A model generated the notes under the pieces. The model searched no databases. It saw only the letters and a list, made by a program, of their open reading frames with translations, and had not been told where the DNA came from. Below, piece after piece: positions 38,101 to 49,589 of a DNA stretch of 64,000 nt; positions within the stretch are counted from its first letter, which is position 1; every line of letters starts with the position of its first letter. Origin of the DNA: Crotophaga sulcirostris (lineage: Eukaryota; Chordata; Aves; Cuculiformes; Crotophagidae); contig VYZB01000168.1 of assembly GCA_013397455.1 (NCBI GenBank), positions 179,674 to 243,673 of the forward strand. The letters run 5' to 3'. The position numbers were made by a program, and so were the translations under genes.

Positions 38101-41100
38101 AACACCTTCATTTTATGATGTTTATCACACAATGAATAATGTCGGATTGAAAAGTGATGGGAAAGATGAGCATCACTTGGAAGGCTGGGAGCATGTCTCT
38201 TGGTGCTGCAGGGTATGGCTTTTCAGGCTCTTTCTTATGCAATATAGCATACTTCACAATGAGGGACTGTAAAGAGGAGGCAGAAGCTGGCACTGATAAG
38301 CACACAGCACCTGGGCTCATTAGGAATGACATGTGCTTTGCACATCGAGGAAAAATCCTGCAACAGAAAAGAATGTCATTGATGGAGCAAGGTCACACGT
38401 CTCGGAGATGGGATGCCAAAAATTGTAATGATGGTTCAGTGAGTTCCAGATCACTTCAATTTAAGAAAAGATGGTAAATGAGGTTGTCTGAATCTTCAGA
38501 CTTCAAAGATCTCTTGTATAAACAGAGCCGCTGCATTTGTGTGATGGTTCAAAGAAATACCTGCAAGCAAATGCTTCCCACCGTGGGTAAAGTTTGTAGC
38601 CAGAACCTAGGCTTTTGTCTTGAGCCTATTGGTAACACATTTATTTTTCATTTTTCTGATTTGGCCGCATCTGCCAATTTCTAGGGCAGGTCTTACTCAG
38701 CCATGACTACTGCTTCTCATGATAATATCTTGTTTCCTGCTGATGGGACTTAGTAATTGACTGAATGGTAAGGGAGGGTGGGAAAGTGATAAAAGACATA
38801 TTTTTAAGAATAAATGAAATGAAGAGCAAAAAATAATCCTGTTGCCCATTATGCATCTCCTGTTTCCAAGAATCTTGTACTCTATTTTAAGGAGGCTTCC
38901 CATTCCAGAGGTGCCCAGATGAGAGCAGTGGATAGCTGTAAGGAAGGAGTGAATGAATGAAGGACTGAATGAATCTTTGTCCTCCAAAATTCCCCAGATC
39001 AGACTAGCACCTGTAGTCCATGGATGTCTCATCTTCAAGTTGGCTTTGGCTGGTTTCTTTTTTAGCCCACAAAATTAGGCTATTCAAGTAAGTTTATACA
39101 TTCCTGTTCTCATTGTTGCTTCCTTCATAAATTTCAGCATGATGCAAAAGGCAGCCACTTGTACTTCCCAGGACTTGGGACCTCCATCATGAAACTCGGG
39201 CTCCAGCAGTGTGGAAGGGAGGGTTCTTCTCATAGAAAGCAGCAAAGAAGAAATCCATTTAGAAGAGAAAGAAACTTTCAGACATGTTAAGTCAAGTTGC
39301 CAGAGACTTGGAGTCAGGACAGTTTTCCAAGTGACAGCAGCAGACACAGATTACTTGAATGTCCACTTAGAAGTGATCCCCGAAATTTCAATTCCATTTC
39401 GAGGTTCCTAACCACTGCCATTAACAGTAAGTAAAATGTGTGGGCATAAATATGAAATTGAAGACTTTCCCTCCTCTTGTACATTCGTTGTCTATTGACA
39501 CCAGCCCATGGCAGCATTACCTTTACCTTAACGGACCAGTTAAAACTGGTAAATTGATCTGCTTTCACTACCAGCCTGGGACTCTCCCAGCAAACAGACT
39601 CTGCTGCTGGCAAATGCTGGAGCAACTCACTGACGAGGAGGTTGAAATATGAGTCTAATAGGGACTGTGAATATCTAATAAGGTTACTTTTTACATTATT
39701 GACCTGTGTATTAAGTAGTTGCTGTTGTCTTGATTGCTTGAAGATGACATTGCTGACCATCTATGCCAGAAAAGAAAGCTCGTTCAACATGATGACATGC
39801 ATGCAAATCTATCTTCATTCCAGGAAGCCTGTAAAGTGGCAGGATTCCCTGGCAATTACTTCAGTTGAATAGGTGATTTCTGACCAGAGAAACAAAAATT
39901 CATCACTGTTAATGCCACTGTTGCCATAAATCACATAGGATCAAAGGTAAATTAAAATTCCTCTGTAATCCTTCAAATGGTTGATCTCTTGGAAAAGAAT
40001 TTACATGATTTAATAATATTCAGTAATTTGATTGTGTGTTTTTTCACTAGAGTGTTGTTGCACATGTGCAATAACATGTTAAATATCATCTTTTTTAGCC
40101 ACAGAAGAAACATTTAAGCAGAAGTTTTATATTATTACATTCAAATTATTTCCAGCATTCAACTTCTCTTCCACTGTTCCCAAATCCTTTGCCAGCAGAA
40201 ACTCTCCCCTTAAAGGACTGGCCTGGCTGCAGACTAACTCCCTAAGGGTGTTTTCAGGCAGGACAGGTAAGGCTCCAGCCCAATGGAGCCCATAGCTGGG
40301 GAAGGGAGCAAGGAGAGGGCTCAGTGCGACTGTTTCAGAGTCAGTAGGCACCACACTCTTGGAGATTGCTTTGCCCCGGGGGAGCCCATTGCTATCAGTC
40401 CCCCAGGAGTCTCTCCTGGAGCTCCTTTTCGTTCCCCCTTGCCATGTTGCTGGTGCTCCATTAGTAACAACAACATCACTTTCAAAGTGTATACATGGCT
40501 GTGCGTGGAGGAATCCTCACAGGAAATTAGTATGCGACAATTGACACCCTCTTACAGGCACATTGCTCTTCCAGCGATGGCATTAACTTGTTCGCTGAGA
40601 AACCCTTGGGACTGCGAGCTCCCATGCAGGCAGCAGGGATAGTTTTGCTCCTTTGAACCATCTGGGTGCCAAAAGCCATCCCTCACTGGCTCCTGTTTTG
40701 AGTGCTGAGCCCAAATGAACAATAGGTTACATGATGAAGCACTGTAGGGGGACCACAGCTGAGGAGATAACCTTCTGGGATGTTGGGAAGATACTAATCA
40801 GAAGTGTCAAATTTATATTGCCCTCACCACCTAGCTGGTTTATTAGTTAGTACAATCACAGCTGAAACAAATGACCCTTAAAACCTTTTCTTCAGCCCAC
40901 AGCCAGCAAGCGAGGCTCCTCCTGCTCTCAACTTTTGGGACAGGCGTTCTAATCCTTGTAGGATGTGGTTAAGGTTACTGTCTTATGTTTCCATGCCTGG
41001 TTAACCAGACTGGCAGGTCTGGCTGATCTGCGTTCTGGAGAACAAGGATCAGCTCAGAAAATGTGTGGGTTTAATTCTTCTTCTACAGCTTTTTCATGGG

Positions 41101-42683
41101 CTGTGGATGACTTCACTCTTGAAATGTCTCAACACGTTGTGCCTCTGTCCTCTTGCACCAGGAGGTAAATGTACTTGGACTTTTGGGACACTTATTCTCT
41201 TTTCCTGTTGGTGTTAGAACTATTTGGCATGTACAGAACCCTGTGGCCACAGGCAGCCCCATGTTGGTGTAGCCCAAATGTTACCCTAGCCAGGATTTAA
41301 GAGTCAGGGCTGTCCTCTAGCAGAAGAAGAAAAAAGGCACATTGTGGTTAAAAGTGTATCCTATGAGAGTGATGGCTGTGTCCTAGTAATGTGGGTATAT
41401 TGGAGGACAGTACTGATGTAGCTGCCACTAGTCTGGGTGACTTTCTGGAACCAGCTGAATACGCATGCAAGGCCATGCAAGGACCTTGCGTACAGGGCTG
41501 TAACGTGACAAGGTGACATGCCTCTGGCTATATCATCCATGACATGGAGTGTGCACACGATCCTAGTCTTCCTCAGGTCTCTGCTTTGATTTTTTTTGAT
41601 CCCCACCTGTTCCCTCACTCTGCTCAGCTAGAAGCAATGGCAGCAGGCACAATGGGAGCTGCTCTTTTCCTATCCCTGCTGCAGCTGGTGCGTGGCTGAC
41701 CCTTACCCAAGAGATGCTCCTCCCTTAGAACCAGCTGCAGGTTGCAGTACCCAAGTTCTGCCGGAACCAGGAGCCTGGAAAAAAAGCAAACAAACCCGCA
41801 GTGGATGTAAGCAGAGCCCTGAGGAAGAGCACAGCATGTATCTGTACTACTCTGCCAGTCCCAGCTGCTTCAGTGCTGCAGCTTCCTGCGTCAGATTTGG
41901 TTTCACAGTTAGTGATGCCTGGTCATTCTCAAATAAATATGAGCTCAAAGAGCTTTTGCAAGCAAGGATATCTGAAAATGAAACATTTAGTGAGACACAT
42001 CAGTTGGATTGAGATTGCCAGTGTGAGCTGTCTCTCCAAGCCGGGCAGTTGCATTGCAAATGCTTTTGCCTGTGTCCTTGTTTTTGTCCACTGTTGCAGA
42101 AGGTGCTTTGCTTATTTCCTAGCTGCTAAGAGGGGGTTCTTTGTCACAGGGCTGCCATCCCACCATGCCTCGGAGCCATAGTAACTGCAAGGGAGGAGAG
42201 CTGGCACCCACAGTGTTCTTGCGCGGTCCCAGAGCACACACTGTTCTTCTGGCTCATTCTCAAGAGTTTTATCACAGGAACAGAGTGCTCATCCCATCCC
42301 CGGCTGATCTCACTATCAGAGGATTTATCCTTAGTTCTGATCTCACCATTTTCTTAAAGCCGTCATTGCCATTCTCCCTTGAGCATCTCCTTTCATTTCA
42401 ACCCCAGTTAGATTTGTGTAAGGTTTTCCTTAGCCTCTCCTGTGCAAACCATGCCCCCTGAGCCCTTTCTATATTTTCCTTTCTGTGTCACATTTTTGCC
42501 ATTTTTATTAGTTTTTCTAGAGCTTTCTGACCTGACTTCTCCAACTGTGTTGTAAACCTGATTAATTGGATTCACACTTTGATGACTTATTTTTATGTTT
42601 TGGCTCTTAGGATGACAATAAATGGCCTTAATTTGCTCCAGGGTAAGTTGAGTTTGTATATCAGCAAAAAATTTTCCAAGGGT
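35116..42683. other. Intergenic, no gene seen
   Basis: A purine-rich stretch lies at 35146-35190 and an AT-rich segment at about 36590-36900. TGAA-type short repeats lie at 38948-38973. Multiple small open frames show no domain. No repeat family was recognised by eye, although diverged copies could be missed. Confidence 0.5.
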
Positions 42684-42945
42684 TGTCACGCACTGGAGCA
42701 GCTGCCCAGGGAAGTGGTTGAGTCACCATCCCTAGAGGTGTTTAAAAGATGTGTAGATGTGGCATTTAGGGACATGGTTTAGTGGTAGTCTGGCAGTGCC
42801 CCTTGGCCTCAGCTTCTTCCTGGCTTTCCTGGACTTAGATGAGTTTTCCACTGGGACCTGTGGGGCTGTGAGATGTGGAAGTGGTCTGGGAATGGGATTT
42901 GTTGATCTTAAGTGTCTTTTTCAATCTAAAGTGTTCTATGAAACC
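42684..42945 (+). mobile_element. CR1 LINE 3' end interrupted by a host-gene fragment
   Basis: The left part (ACTGGAGCAGCTGCCCAGGG..GTTGAGTCACCATCCCTAG..AGGGACATGGTTTAGTGG) and right part (TTGATCTTAAGTGTCTTTTTCAATCT..TTCTATG) are standard consecutive CR1 3'-end blocks. Between them, where roughly 15-20 bases of CR1 are expected, lie 97 bases at 42800-42896 that copy the LY6 gene's exon 1 region. Confidence 0.85.
42800..42896 (+). pseudogene. Copy of LY6-gene exon 1 and intron 1 start
   Basis: These 97 bases align without gaps to 44641-44737 with 91 identities. The copy keeps the coding frame of the signal peptide core (LGLSFFLAFLD) but lacks the ATG and first codons. The splice donor is destroyed (AGGTGAG in the gene, AGATGAG here). 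It lies inside a CR1 tail and cannot serve as a normal first exon. It is a dead duplicate, probably made by a templated insertion or local duplication 1.8 kb away. Confidence 0.85.
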
Positions 42946-44557
42946 CATTGTCATTTTCTACCACAAACCTGCATGAGGTCCCACTAAACTGCTCAATGTA
43001 TTTGGAAATTTCACAAGACTACTTTTCCTCTGAAATGGTTAGTCCCAAATGGGAAAAGCAGATAGTAAAGTAGGAGAGAGAAAAAGAAAACCAAAGAAAG
43101 AGTGAGTGAAAACATCAGTGAGATCTGTGATTTTTCTCTATGGATTTGCAGGAAGTCTTTGGTAGAGCCAGCAACAGCACTTAGCTCATTTTTTCATCAG
43201 TAGGAAATCTCAGCAGTGAAACCCTCTTTGATCTTCACCAAACCCATAGCCATGCCAGACTCAAGGTGCGACTCACCAGCAGAGCAGATTTCCTTGCTCC
43301 ATGACAAACCCACAGAGGCAGCCCTTGTCCAGAGCCAAGGCTGTCCTGTCCTGGGCAGTGGGAAGGACTAGGTGAGCCCTGGAAGGTCCTGGAACCTCAT
43401 ATTTATGATGCATTACCCCTCTGTGTTTGTGGTCTGCATGGTCCTGCTGTGGAGGACTTGTTTTTGGGATTGTCCAGTGTCTGGAGGCCAGATGAGCCCA
43501 GCACCCCTGCTGTGCTACGCAGCAAGAAGTCTATGTGGAGCAATATCACACCTAAGGAGCTGATACTGCAGTTGAGAGGGGGCATAAGGGCATTTCTCTA
43601 CTTTATTGCTGTCAATGTAAAAAGATGAAGAGGATCATAAACCAGCTAGCTATGTGCAATGTGGTGCAGACCAGGAGTATCGATGATATTCTCAGAGAAG
43701 GGAATGGTTTCAGTGAGACAGCACATCTTGATAAAACCTGCATGTGGGGTATAGAACATTTGGGCTGATGGCAAGTTGGTAACTGCTGCTTGGCATTAGC
43801 TCATCATGAGATATCAGTGCACAGAAAACCTGCTATAGCATTATGCAAGCTGTGACCAGGCTGTCTCATAGCCACATTGATGCTTTCTCCCTGCTGGCTG
43901 TTTCAATTTAAAGTCCAGAAGTACAATAGAAACCTTTCTTATCAACTTCCAACTGTTTTATATCAAAACCCACACCCTGGAGGACCTGCTTTGCAGCTCT
44001 GACATATTCAACCTCAGAAATCCTTGACTGAACCTGCTCCAAGGTGTGCATTGGCAGTTATTTTGCAAACAGAAGCTGCATGCCAGCTTGGAGAGGAAAC
44101 TCCTTGCTTTGCCACTGTACTCAGGGTATGAGAGCTCCTGACTGTCTGATGGGAAGGGAGATGGGAAACTGGCTAGCAAAAACTCAGCCATGATGAAAAT
44201 TCCTGGCTGCCCCTTGCTACACTTTGCTTCTTTGAGCCTAATGGTGAGAACACAACAGGTCTGTTCACATGGTTTCTTCTCTGTCATTCATATGTACGGC
44301 AGAGGCAGAATGTTGTTCAAACAAAACCTGCACCAGAGGCAAACCTCACAGACTCCAGACCAGCCAGTCTTCTCCCACAGGTTGCATCCTCTACATAGGG
44401 GAAAGACAAAGAGCATTCCTCATGTGTACAAAAAGGCAGAACTTGTTTTTAAATGAAAAAAAAAAAGACATTGGTGTTAGTGCTCTGCAATGTCTATATT
44501 TTTTCAGAGCACTTCCCCAACCTTGACTTCCCCAATACACCCTGTTTCTCTCCAGCT
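42946..44557. other. Upstream flank of the LY6 gene
   Basis: No other gene was recognised. The last few hundred bases are the likely proximal promoter of the LY6-domain gene, but no specific factor site can be supported beyond the TATA box. Confidence 0.5.
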
Positions 44558-44563
44558 TATAAA
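44558..44563 (+). promoter_or_regulatory. TATA box of the LY6-domain gene
   Basis: TATAAA lies 73 bases before the start codon. This predicts transcription from about 44588 and a 5' UTR of roughly 40 bases. There is no CpG island. The arrangement is that of a compact, regulated promoter. Confidence 0.7.
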
Positions 44564-44630
44564 GCCCCTGGGGCACATGGTGCTGTTTTCAGCAAGATTT
44601 GGCAGCTGCCTGTGCTTACTTCCCATCATC

Positions 44631-44679
44631 ATGAAACTTTCCCTTGGCCTCAGCTTCTTTCTGGCTTTCCTGGACTCAG
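44631..44679 (+). CDS. LY6 gene exon 1: signal peptide
   Basis: This exon encodes MKLSLGLSFFLAFLDS plus one base, with cleavage expected about residue 16. The donor is CAGGTGAGT. The ATG is the first after the TATA box and has A at -3. A dead copy of this exon lies at 42800-42896. Confidence 0.9.
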
Positions 44680-47600
44680 GTGAGTTTTCTGCTGGGACCT
44701 GTGGGGCTTTGAGATGTGGAAGTGGTCTGGGAATGGGTATTCCACACTTGGGGCTGTTCCTCCTGTCTGAGCCATAGGAACCCCTCATATGGACAGATTT
44801 GCACTGCCGACGAGGGGTTGGTCTTGAGGGATCTTTGGTACTATGAGCCAATGTGCAGATGAAGGTGCAGACATTTACAGTGTGAAACAGCTGTCTAAAT
44901 TCCTATGGTGATCATTTCTTATCCAGCTGGGACAACCACGGCAGTGATTCAGGTTACTCTAAGGTAGATAGAACTTTGGCTGGCTGCATCCATCTCCAGA
45001 CACCATTTACCACAAACTTAGGGGCTCATTTATTTTTCATATGCACAGAGTCGTGTGACAGTTTAAATGTTGCATGTCATATCAGCTGTCCTTCAGCTGT
45101 GCTCTGAAAGAGCACTGGTGTCTTGGAATTCTTGCGTCACACCTGACATCCCATGTGGATGTCACAGCCACTGTGAGGTGCCTTACATGGGAAACTGGCA
45201 CATTCCTTGGTCCTTTCATCCTGCCTACTCGACCCTTGTGTCCCGATGACTGTGGGTCAAGGAAGGTATTCTGTTTGTCCTCTGTGGATAAATACTTTAT
45301 TCCTTTCTAAGTGTTTCCTGCTGGCTGCCCAATATTCTGGTCTGCTTACAATGTTCCAGCAGATAACTGGTAAAGTGGTTTCCCCTAATGCCTACGAAGA
45401 GATACATCATTCCCCAGTTTAGTACATAGCACAGTCAATACCCACTTGCAGCCTCTTGATCTCCAGAGCTTTGGATGTCCCTGCTCACTCCAAAGAGAAG
45501 ATTTTGGACCTGGGAATTTAGGGGCACCTGAATCCCTGCCAGGATGCAGGGGGGTTGTGGGGATGCTTTCTTTAGCAACCCCAGGAAAATGGGGTATATT
45601 GTTGTATAGGAGACCAAGGGAAGCCGGCTGGGTATTGGTGGTTAAAATGTAAAATGCTATCCCAAAATGGCTTCCCCTCATTTTTCCAAATTAAAGTTCT
45701 CATTAGAGTAAATAATAATAGAAACAATAAAAGAGAACCCACAAACTGAGTTATGAAACAGGAAAACGAAGGAAAGAGGAAAGTGAAAAGTGCTGACCAA
45801 ATGCTGAAGCAAAACATTAATTAATGGAGAAGTGAGACCCCTCATGACTGCTACCCAAGGATGTGTCCTCCTTCTTTCCCCAGGGACCTCCCTTCAGTGT
45901 GAGGTTTGTCACAGCATAGGAAAAAGCTGCTCTGGCCCCATGAAAACCTGTAATGATGGTGAAGATACATGTGGCATCATTCTACATGAGGTCTTGATAG
46001 GTAGGTGAGACATCCAGTATGCCTGTGTGTCAATGCAACTTTTGGAGTGAGGCTGGAGGATGATTTGTCTCCCCACCTCTGTCACTGGCCTTATGGTAAG
46101 TCCTTGGATAAGATGCTCATTTTCCTTTTCACTGACAGAGGACCCAGAGATAAGGAAGGTCCACGATGGGAAAAGCTCACATTCCTCTATCTCATGCAAC
46201 AGTTTCCTGCTGGGAGGGTTTGTTCTTAGTTGTGGAGGGAAGGATCTAGTCAGCATAGCAAGAGAAGACATTGGCTTTTAGTTCTGCCTAAGGTGAGTAG
46301 TTGGGTTAAGAGGTTGGACCATGAGGGACACAAGGCTGCTGGCATCTAGCACTGAGGGTGCACTGGCCATGGCTGAGGGAGAAGACAGCCTACATTTGGC
46401 TCCCTTACTTGAGCAAGAAAGGCAACACCAGGCAGCCTTCTGGCACCACCAGGTCAGAGCTGTTCCTGTGGTTGGTTGACAAGCCAAAGGTGGGTGCTGT
46501 GCCTTGATACAGCTGCAGACTTGCTTGCGCTAGTGGCACTGTCTCAGTCATTGCCCAACTTCAGTAAAGTAGCTGTTGGCTTTTTGCCCGGAGGTTATCT
46601 CATATCCTACCAGCTTTGGTGCTGGTAGCTCCAGTGCATGACTTACTTCTGCTTGTGCAAAGCCACCTTTCCTCCTTGTAGTGCTCGTGGGGTCCCAGTA
46701 GACTCCAATGTAAATGATCTGCCCCCTCTTACACCTTTTGAATTTGGCTCAGGGGAAAGACTAGACTTACCTGTATCAGGATGCTTTGGCTCCAATTGAT
46801 TGTTTACTCTGTGAATTGTACATGAAGAATTATGGACTGTGGGTCGCCCTGTAAGCTCTGTGTCTGGGCACTCTGGCTAAGGTGAACATCTGCAGCGTGG
46901 CTAGCTGGTTGTGTGGAGTTGTGCATTCCTGTGTCTTTAAAATCAACTTGGAGAAGGAGGAATTCCTCACTAGTGGCTCAGACGTGGTGGCACCCTTGTT
47001 ACTCTGAGGGGATCACTAGGATCACCAGAGCTGTTTTGGGGTAGCTCCACTGCCCCTAGACCCTTCTCAGGCCCCAAGATTGCTGCTGTAGGGGAAAGGA
47101 GTTGCCTTGCGGTTAATGATGTGATGCTGCCTTCCACTTCTTTACAGGGGGAATGGCAATCCCCTCATTCTTCAAGTCCTGCCTGTCATCCAGCATTTGC
47201 CAGCTTGACCCTATCACCATGAACTATGGGAAGGTAAAAGCAAGGAGCCTCTTGGCTTGCTGCAAGGGTGACGACTGCCGAAAAATCTCTATCTCATGTA
47301 AGTTCCCTTTTTCCTTGTATGCCATCCCCCCTCTGTCTACCCTGACCCGAGGTGAGGCGTTCCAGGCTAAGCCATCACCTGGTTTGTTCATCTCATTCCT
47401 TTAATAAAACCAGTTACAGACCACCTCTTTCCTTCCAGTGCCACCAGAGGACAATGTGCCCAATGGATACCAGTGTCCTGCCTGCTACAGCGTGGACTCC
47501 TTTCAGTGTGGTAACGAAGTCGTTAACTGCACAGGATCTGAAACCCAGTGCATAGACCTTGCTGGGTTAATGAATTCAGGTAACTGCCTTTTTTTTAGGG

Positions 47601-49437
47601 CTGTCTTTCATTTTTTTGGTTAAATGAGTGAAACCAGTCTAAGGTGAAGCATTGCACAGAAATAAATATGGGCAAAGAATGTGAGGGAAATAAAAAGGAA
47701 GAGACATGGAACTGAAAGGGAACGCATTTAAAGCTGATAAAAGGGCAGGGGTGCTCTTTACTTGCTCCTTCCTGAACATGCACAGATAACTGTCGGGATT
47801 CCTCATAGCATGGCATAACTGAGGTCGAGAGCAGAACTGGACTCATGAAACAATCTGATACACGGACACGTAATAAATCTGATCAAGACCCTGAACCTGC
47901 TTGCCCTAGATAGGATGCATGAGGATGAATCTGGATCTAAGTTTGTTGCCTACTTAGTGGAGGTTTCAGGTGAAACAAATACAGAGCCATTGGCTTTCTC
48001 AAAAAGTGATGCTGGCCACTGGGGACAAGACACTGTTTGCTGTAGTGATGCCCGTGCTCCTAGAGAGCCAGGGACAGGTCCCTCCCTATGAATGCTACGC
48101 CTGAGCCTTTTGGGGTAACCAGAGATCTTCCCTGTGAGGGAACTCCAGTCTTTGAATAGCTGGGGTTACTTGATCCATATAACACTCTCCTTCAGAAATC
48201 TTTTTCCTATCTCAGGAGCTGTAATTAGAGAGAGGAAAGTATACAGCAAGTTCCCTTGTTCCCTCCCCCTGCTTTAGGTAGAAGACTTACACATTTTATT
48301 GCAGTTCATGGGTGCTCCAGCAGGCAGGAAAAAACAGCATGGAAATTAAGAGTAGCACCTGCTGTAGGAGCCAACTGGAAAAAAAAATCTTGTCTATAAT
48401 TATGGATGAAGTTTCTCTGACTTGGTAATATTGCCAGATGATGATATGATATCTGAAAGTCTTTACTGTACACTTTATAGATGTGTTGTCCAAACTTTGA
48501 ATTAGAAAGTGTTTCACAGAGACAACATGAAGGAAAACAAACATTCTCTTAGTCATAGCAATGGAAATAAAGTGATACAACTAATTCAGTGTGCCTCTGA
48601 AATAAAAAAATGCTCCTATCTTGAATTGATCCATCAGCCACTATAAATAGTGGAGGCCTGGGTGGTTTGATGAGCTGTGCAAAGGAAACAGGGAGAGCAA
48701 AGGAAGGTGAGGGACTACTGAAGCATCCTTTTTTGTTATTTGTTTTTGAGATAAGAACACCCAGCAGAATATTCCAGACCTTCACAGCCTGTGCAGCAGA
48801 GAAACATGAACAGTGTGAGCTGAAGCAGTGGGAGCTAGAATATCTGAATATGGAGTTAGGCACCCAGCACCTCTCAGAAAGAGAGAAAAAAGAAAGAAAG
48901 AGAGAAAGAAAGAAAGAAGAGAAAGAAAGAGAGAAAGAAAGAAAGAGAGAAAGAAAGAAAGAAAGAAAAGACAATACAAGAAAATACAAGACCTAAAACC
49001 TTTATATTTCAAGTCAACCAAGATGACCTTGCTGCTTTTTCAAATTGTTCAGCTTATGGGAACAGATAGGAACGTGTTGATGGGTTTGGATGCAACTGGG
49101 CATTAGGAATGGGCAGTTCTTGAGGGGGAAATGGGGACCTCACTGGCTGGGGAGGGAATAACTATGGAGACTGGTTCCACTGACGCATGGTATGTACTTC
49201 TTCTCCTGTCTAGGTGGATTGTCTCTGAAAGCAGCCATGAAGGGCTGCACCACCATTTCTGAATGCAGTATTGCAAAAGATGCAAAAAGCAATCTAGCCA
49301 TGATGGACATAAAATTAAGGCAGTTCCAATGCAAACCAGCTTCTCTTTTGCCCGTAGTGATGTCTGGGTTTGCCCCTCCAAACACCGTCTTCCTCCCAGT
49401 CTTGTCAGGATTCATCCTGGAGAAGGTGCTTTTCTGA
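44631..49437 (+). CDS. Two-domain LY6/uPAR protein, PLA2-inhibitor gamma-like
   Basis: Joining 44631-44679, 45884-46000, 47148-47297, 47439-47579 and 49214-49437 gives 681 bases: 226 residues plus TGA, all junctions GT-AG in phase 1. Residues 1-16 are a signal peptide. Domain 1 (about 20-100) has the ten-cysteine LY6 pattern (C22, 25, 32, 39, 46, 67, 73, 93, 94, 99) with the CCKGDDC end typical of the gamma-type phospholipase A2 inhibitor/PINLYP family. Domain 2 (about 116-195) has eight cysteines (118, 121, 129, 136, 143, 164, 170, 192) and lacks the final LY6 disulfide pair. The tail after C192 is hydrophobic (VFLPVLSGFILEKVLF), which suggests a GPI-anchor signal rather than a freely secreted inhibitor. 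The protein acts outside the cell; the ligand is unknown. It could equally be named a TEX101/CD177/LYPD relative. Confidence 0.9.
45884..46000 (+). CDS. LY6 gene exon 2: first half of domain 1
   Basis: This 117-base exon encodes residues 17-55, starting at the classic domain opening SLQCEVC and containing five cysteines. The acceptor is CTTTCCCCAG and the donor is GTAGGT. Confidence 0.92.
47148..47297 (+). CDS. LY6 gene exon 3: second half of domain 1
   Basis: This 150-base exon encodes residues 57-105, including KSCLSSSICQ and LLACCKGDDC, which complete the five disulfides. The Asn that usually follows the last LY6 cysteine is Arg here (R100). The acceptor is TTTACAG and the donor is GTAAGT. 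Confidence 0.93.
47439..47579 (+). CDS. LY6 gene exon 4: first half of domain 2
   Basis: This 141-base exon encodes residues 107-152. NGYQCPACYSVDSFQCG is the domain 2 opening shared by gamma-type PLA2 inhibitors, and it is followed by NCTGSETQC. There is an N-glycosylation sequon at N135 (N-C-T). The intron before it is only 141 bases. Confidence 0.93.
47580..49213 (+). other. LY6 gene intron 4
   Basis: This 1.6-kb intron runs from GTAACT to CTCCTGTCTAG. The donor GTAACT is weaker than the others in the gene. Its only notable content is a 96-base pure-purine tract on the sense strand near its 3' end. Confidence 0.88.
48876..48971 (+). repeat. GAAA-type polypurine microsatellite, 96 bp
   Basis: An uninterrupted run of A and G made of GAAA and GA units lies within intron 4, 243 bases before exon 5. 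Long mirror-like polypurine tracts of this kind can form triplex DNA and are length-polymorphic. Confidence 0.95.
49214..49437 (+). CDS. LY6 gene exon 5: end of domain 2 and hydrophobic tail
   Basis: This exon encodes residues 154-226 and TGA at 49435-49437. It holds KGCTTISEC and RQFQCKPA, then a proline-interrupted hydrophobic tail. The expected CCxxxxCN ending of a LY6 domain is absent. The region around S203/G204 could be a GPI attachment site, followed by a spacer and the hydrophobic stretch. The acceptor is CTCCTGTCTAG. Confidence 0.9.
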
Positions 49438-49554
49438 CTCTCTAGAACTGAGTTCAGCAAAGCCCATGAACAACTCTGGGAGTCATTTGCACTGAGTTTC
49501 TCCTGTGTGGGGAGTTGTTTTCAGATTAGACCCTCTTCTTTTGTAACTTCACAG

Positions 49555-49560
49555 AATAAA
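49555..49560 (+). terminator. Poly(A) signal of the LY6 gene
   Basis: AATAAA lies 118 bases after the stop codon and is followed by a T-rich region (ACACTTCTTCTGTTTC). This predicts cleavage near 49575-49585 and a short 3' UTR. Confidence 0.85.
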
Positions 49561-49589
49561 GACAGTTCTTACACTTCTTCTGTTTCATC

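Noticed and set aside
42757..42987. The upstream LY6 exon 1 copy as a working alternative first exon
   Set aside because: Its frame is open, but the GT donor is changed to AT, the native ATG is missing, and most of the open frame translates CR1 sequence.
48549..48989. 146-codon minus-strand frame rich in Phe, Leu and Ser
   Set aside because: It is the translation of the complement of the GAAA microsatellite, not a protein.
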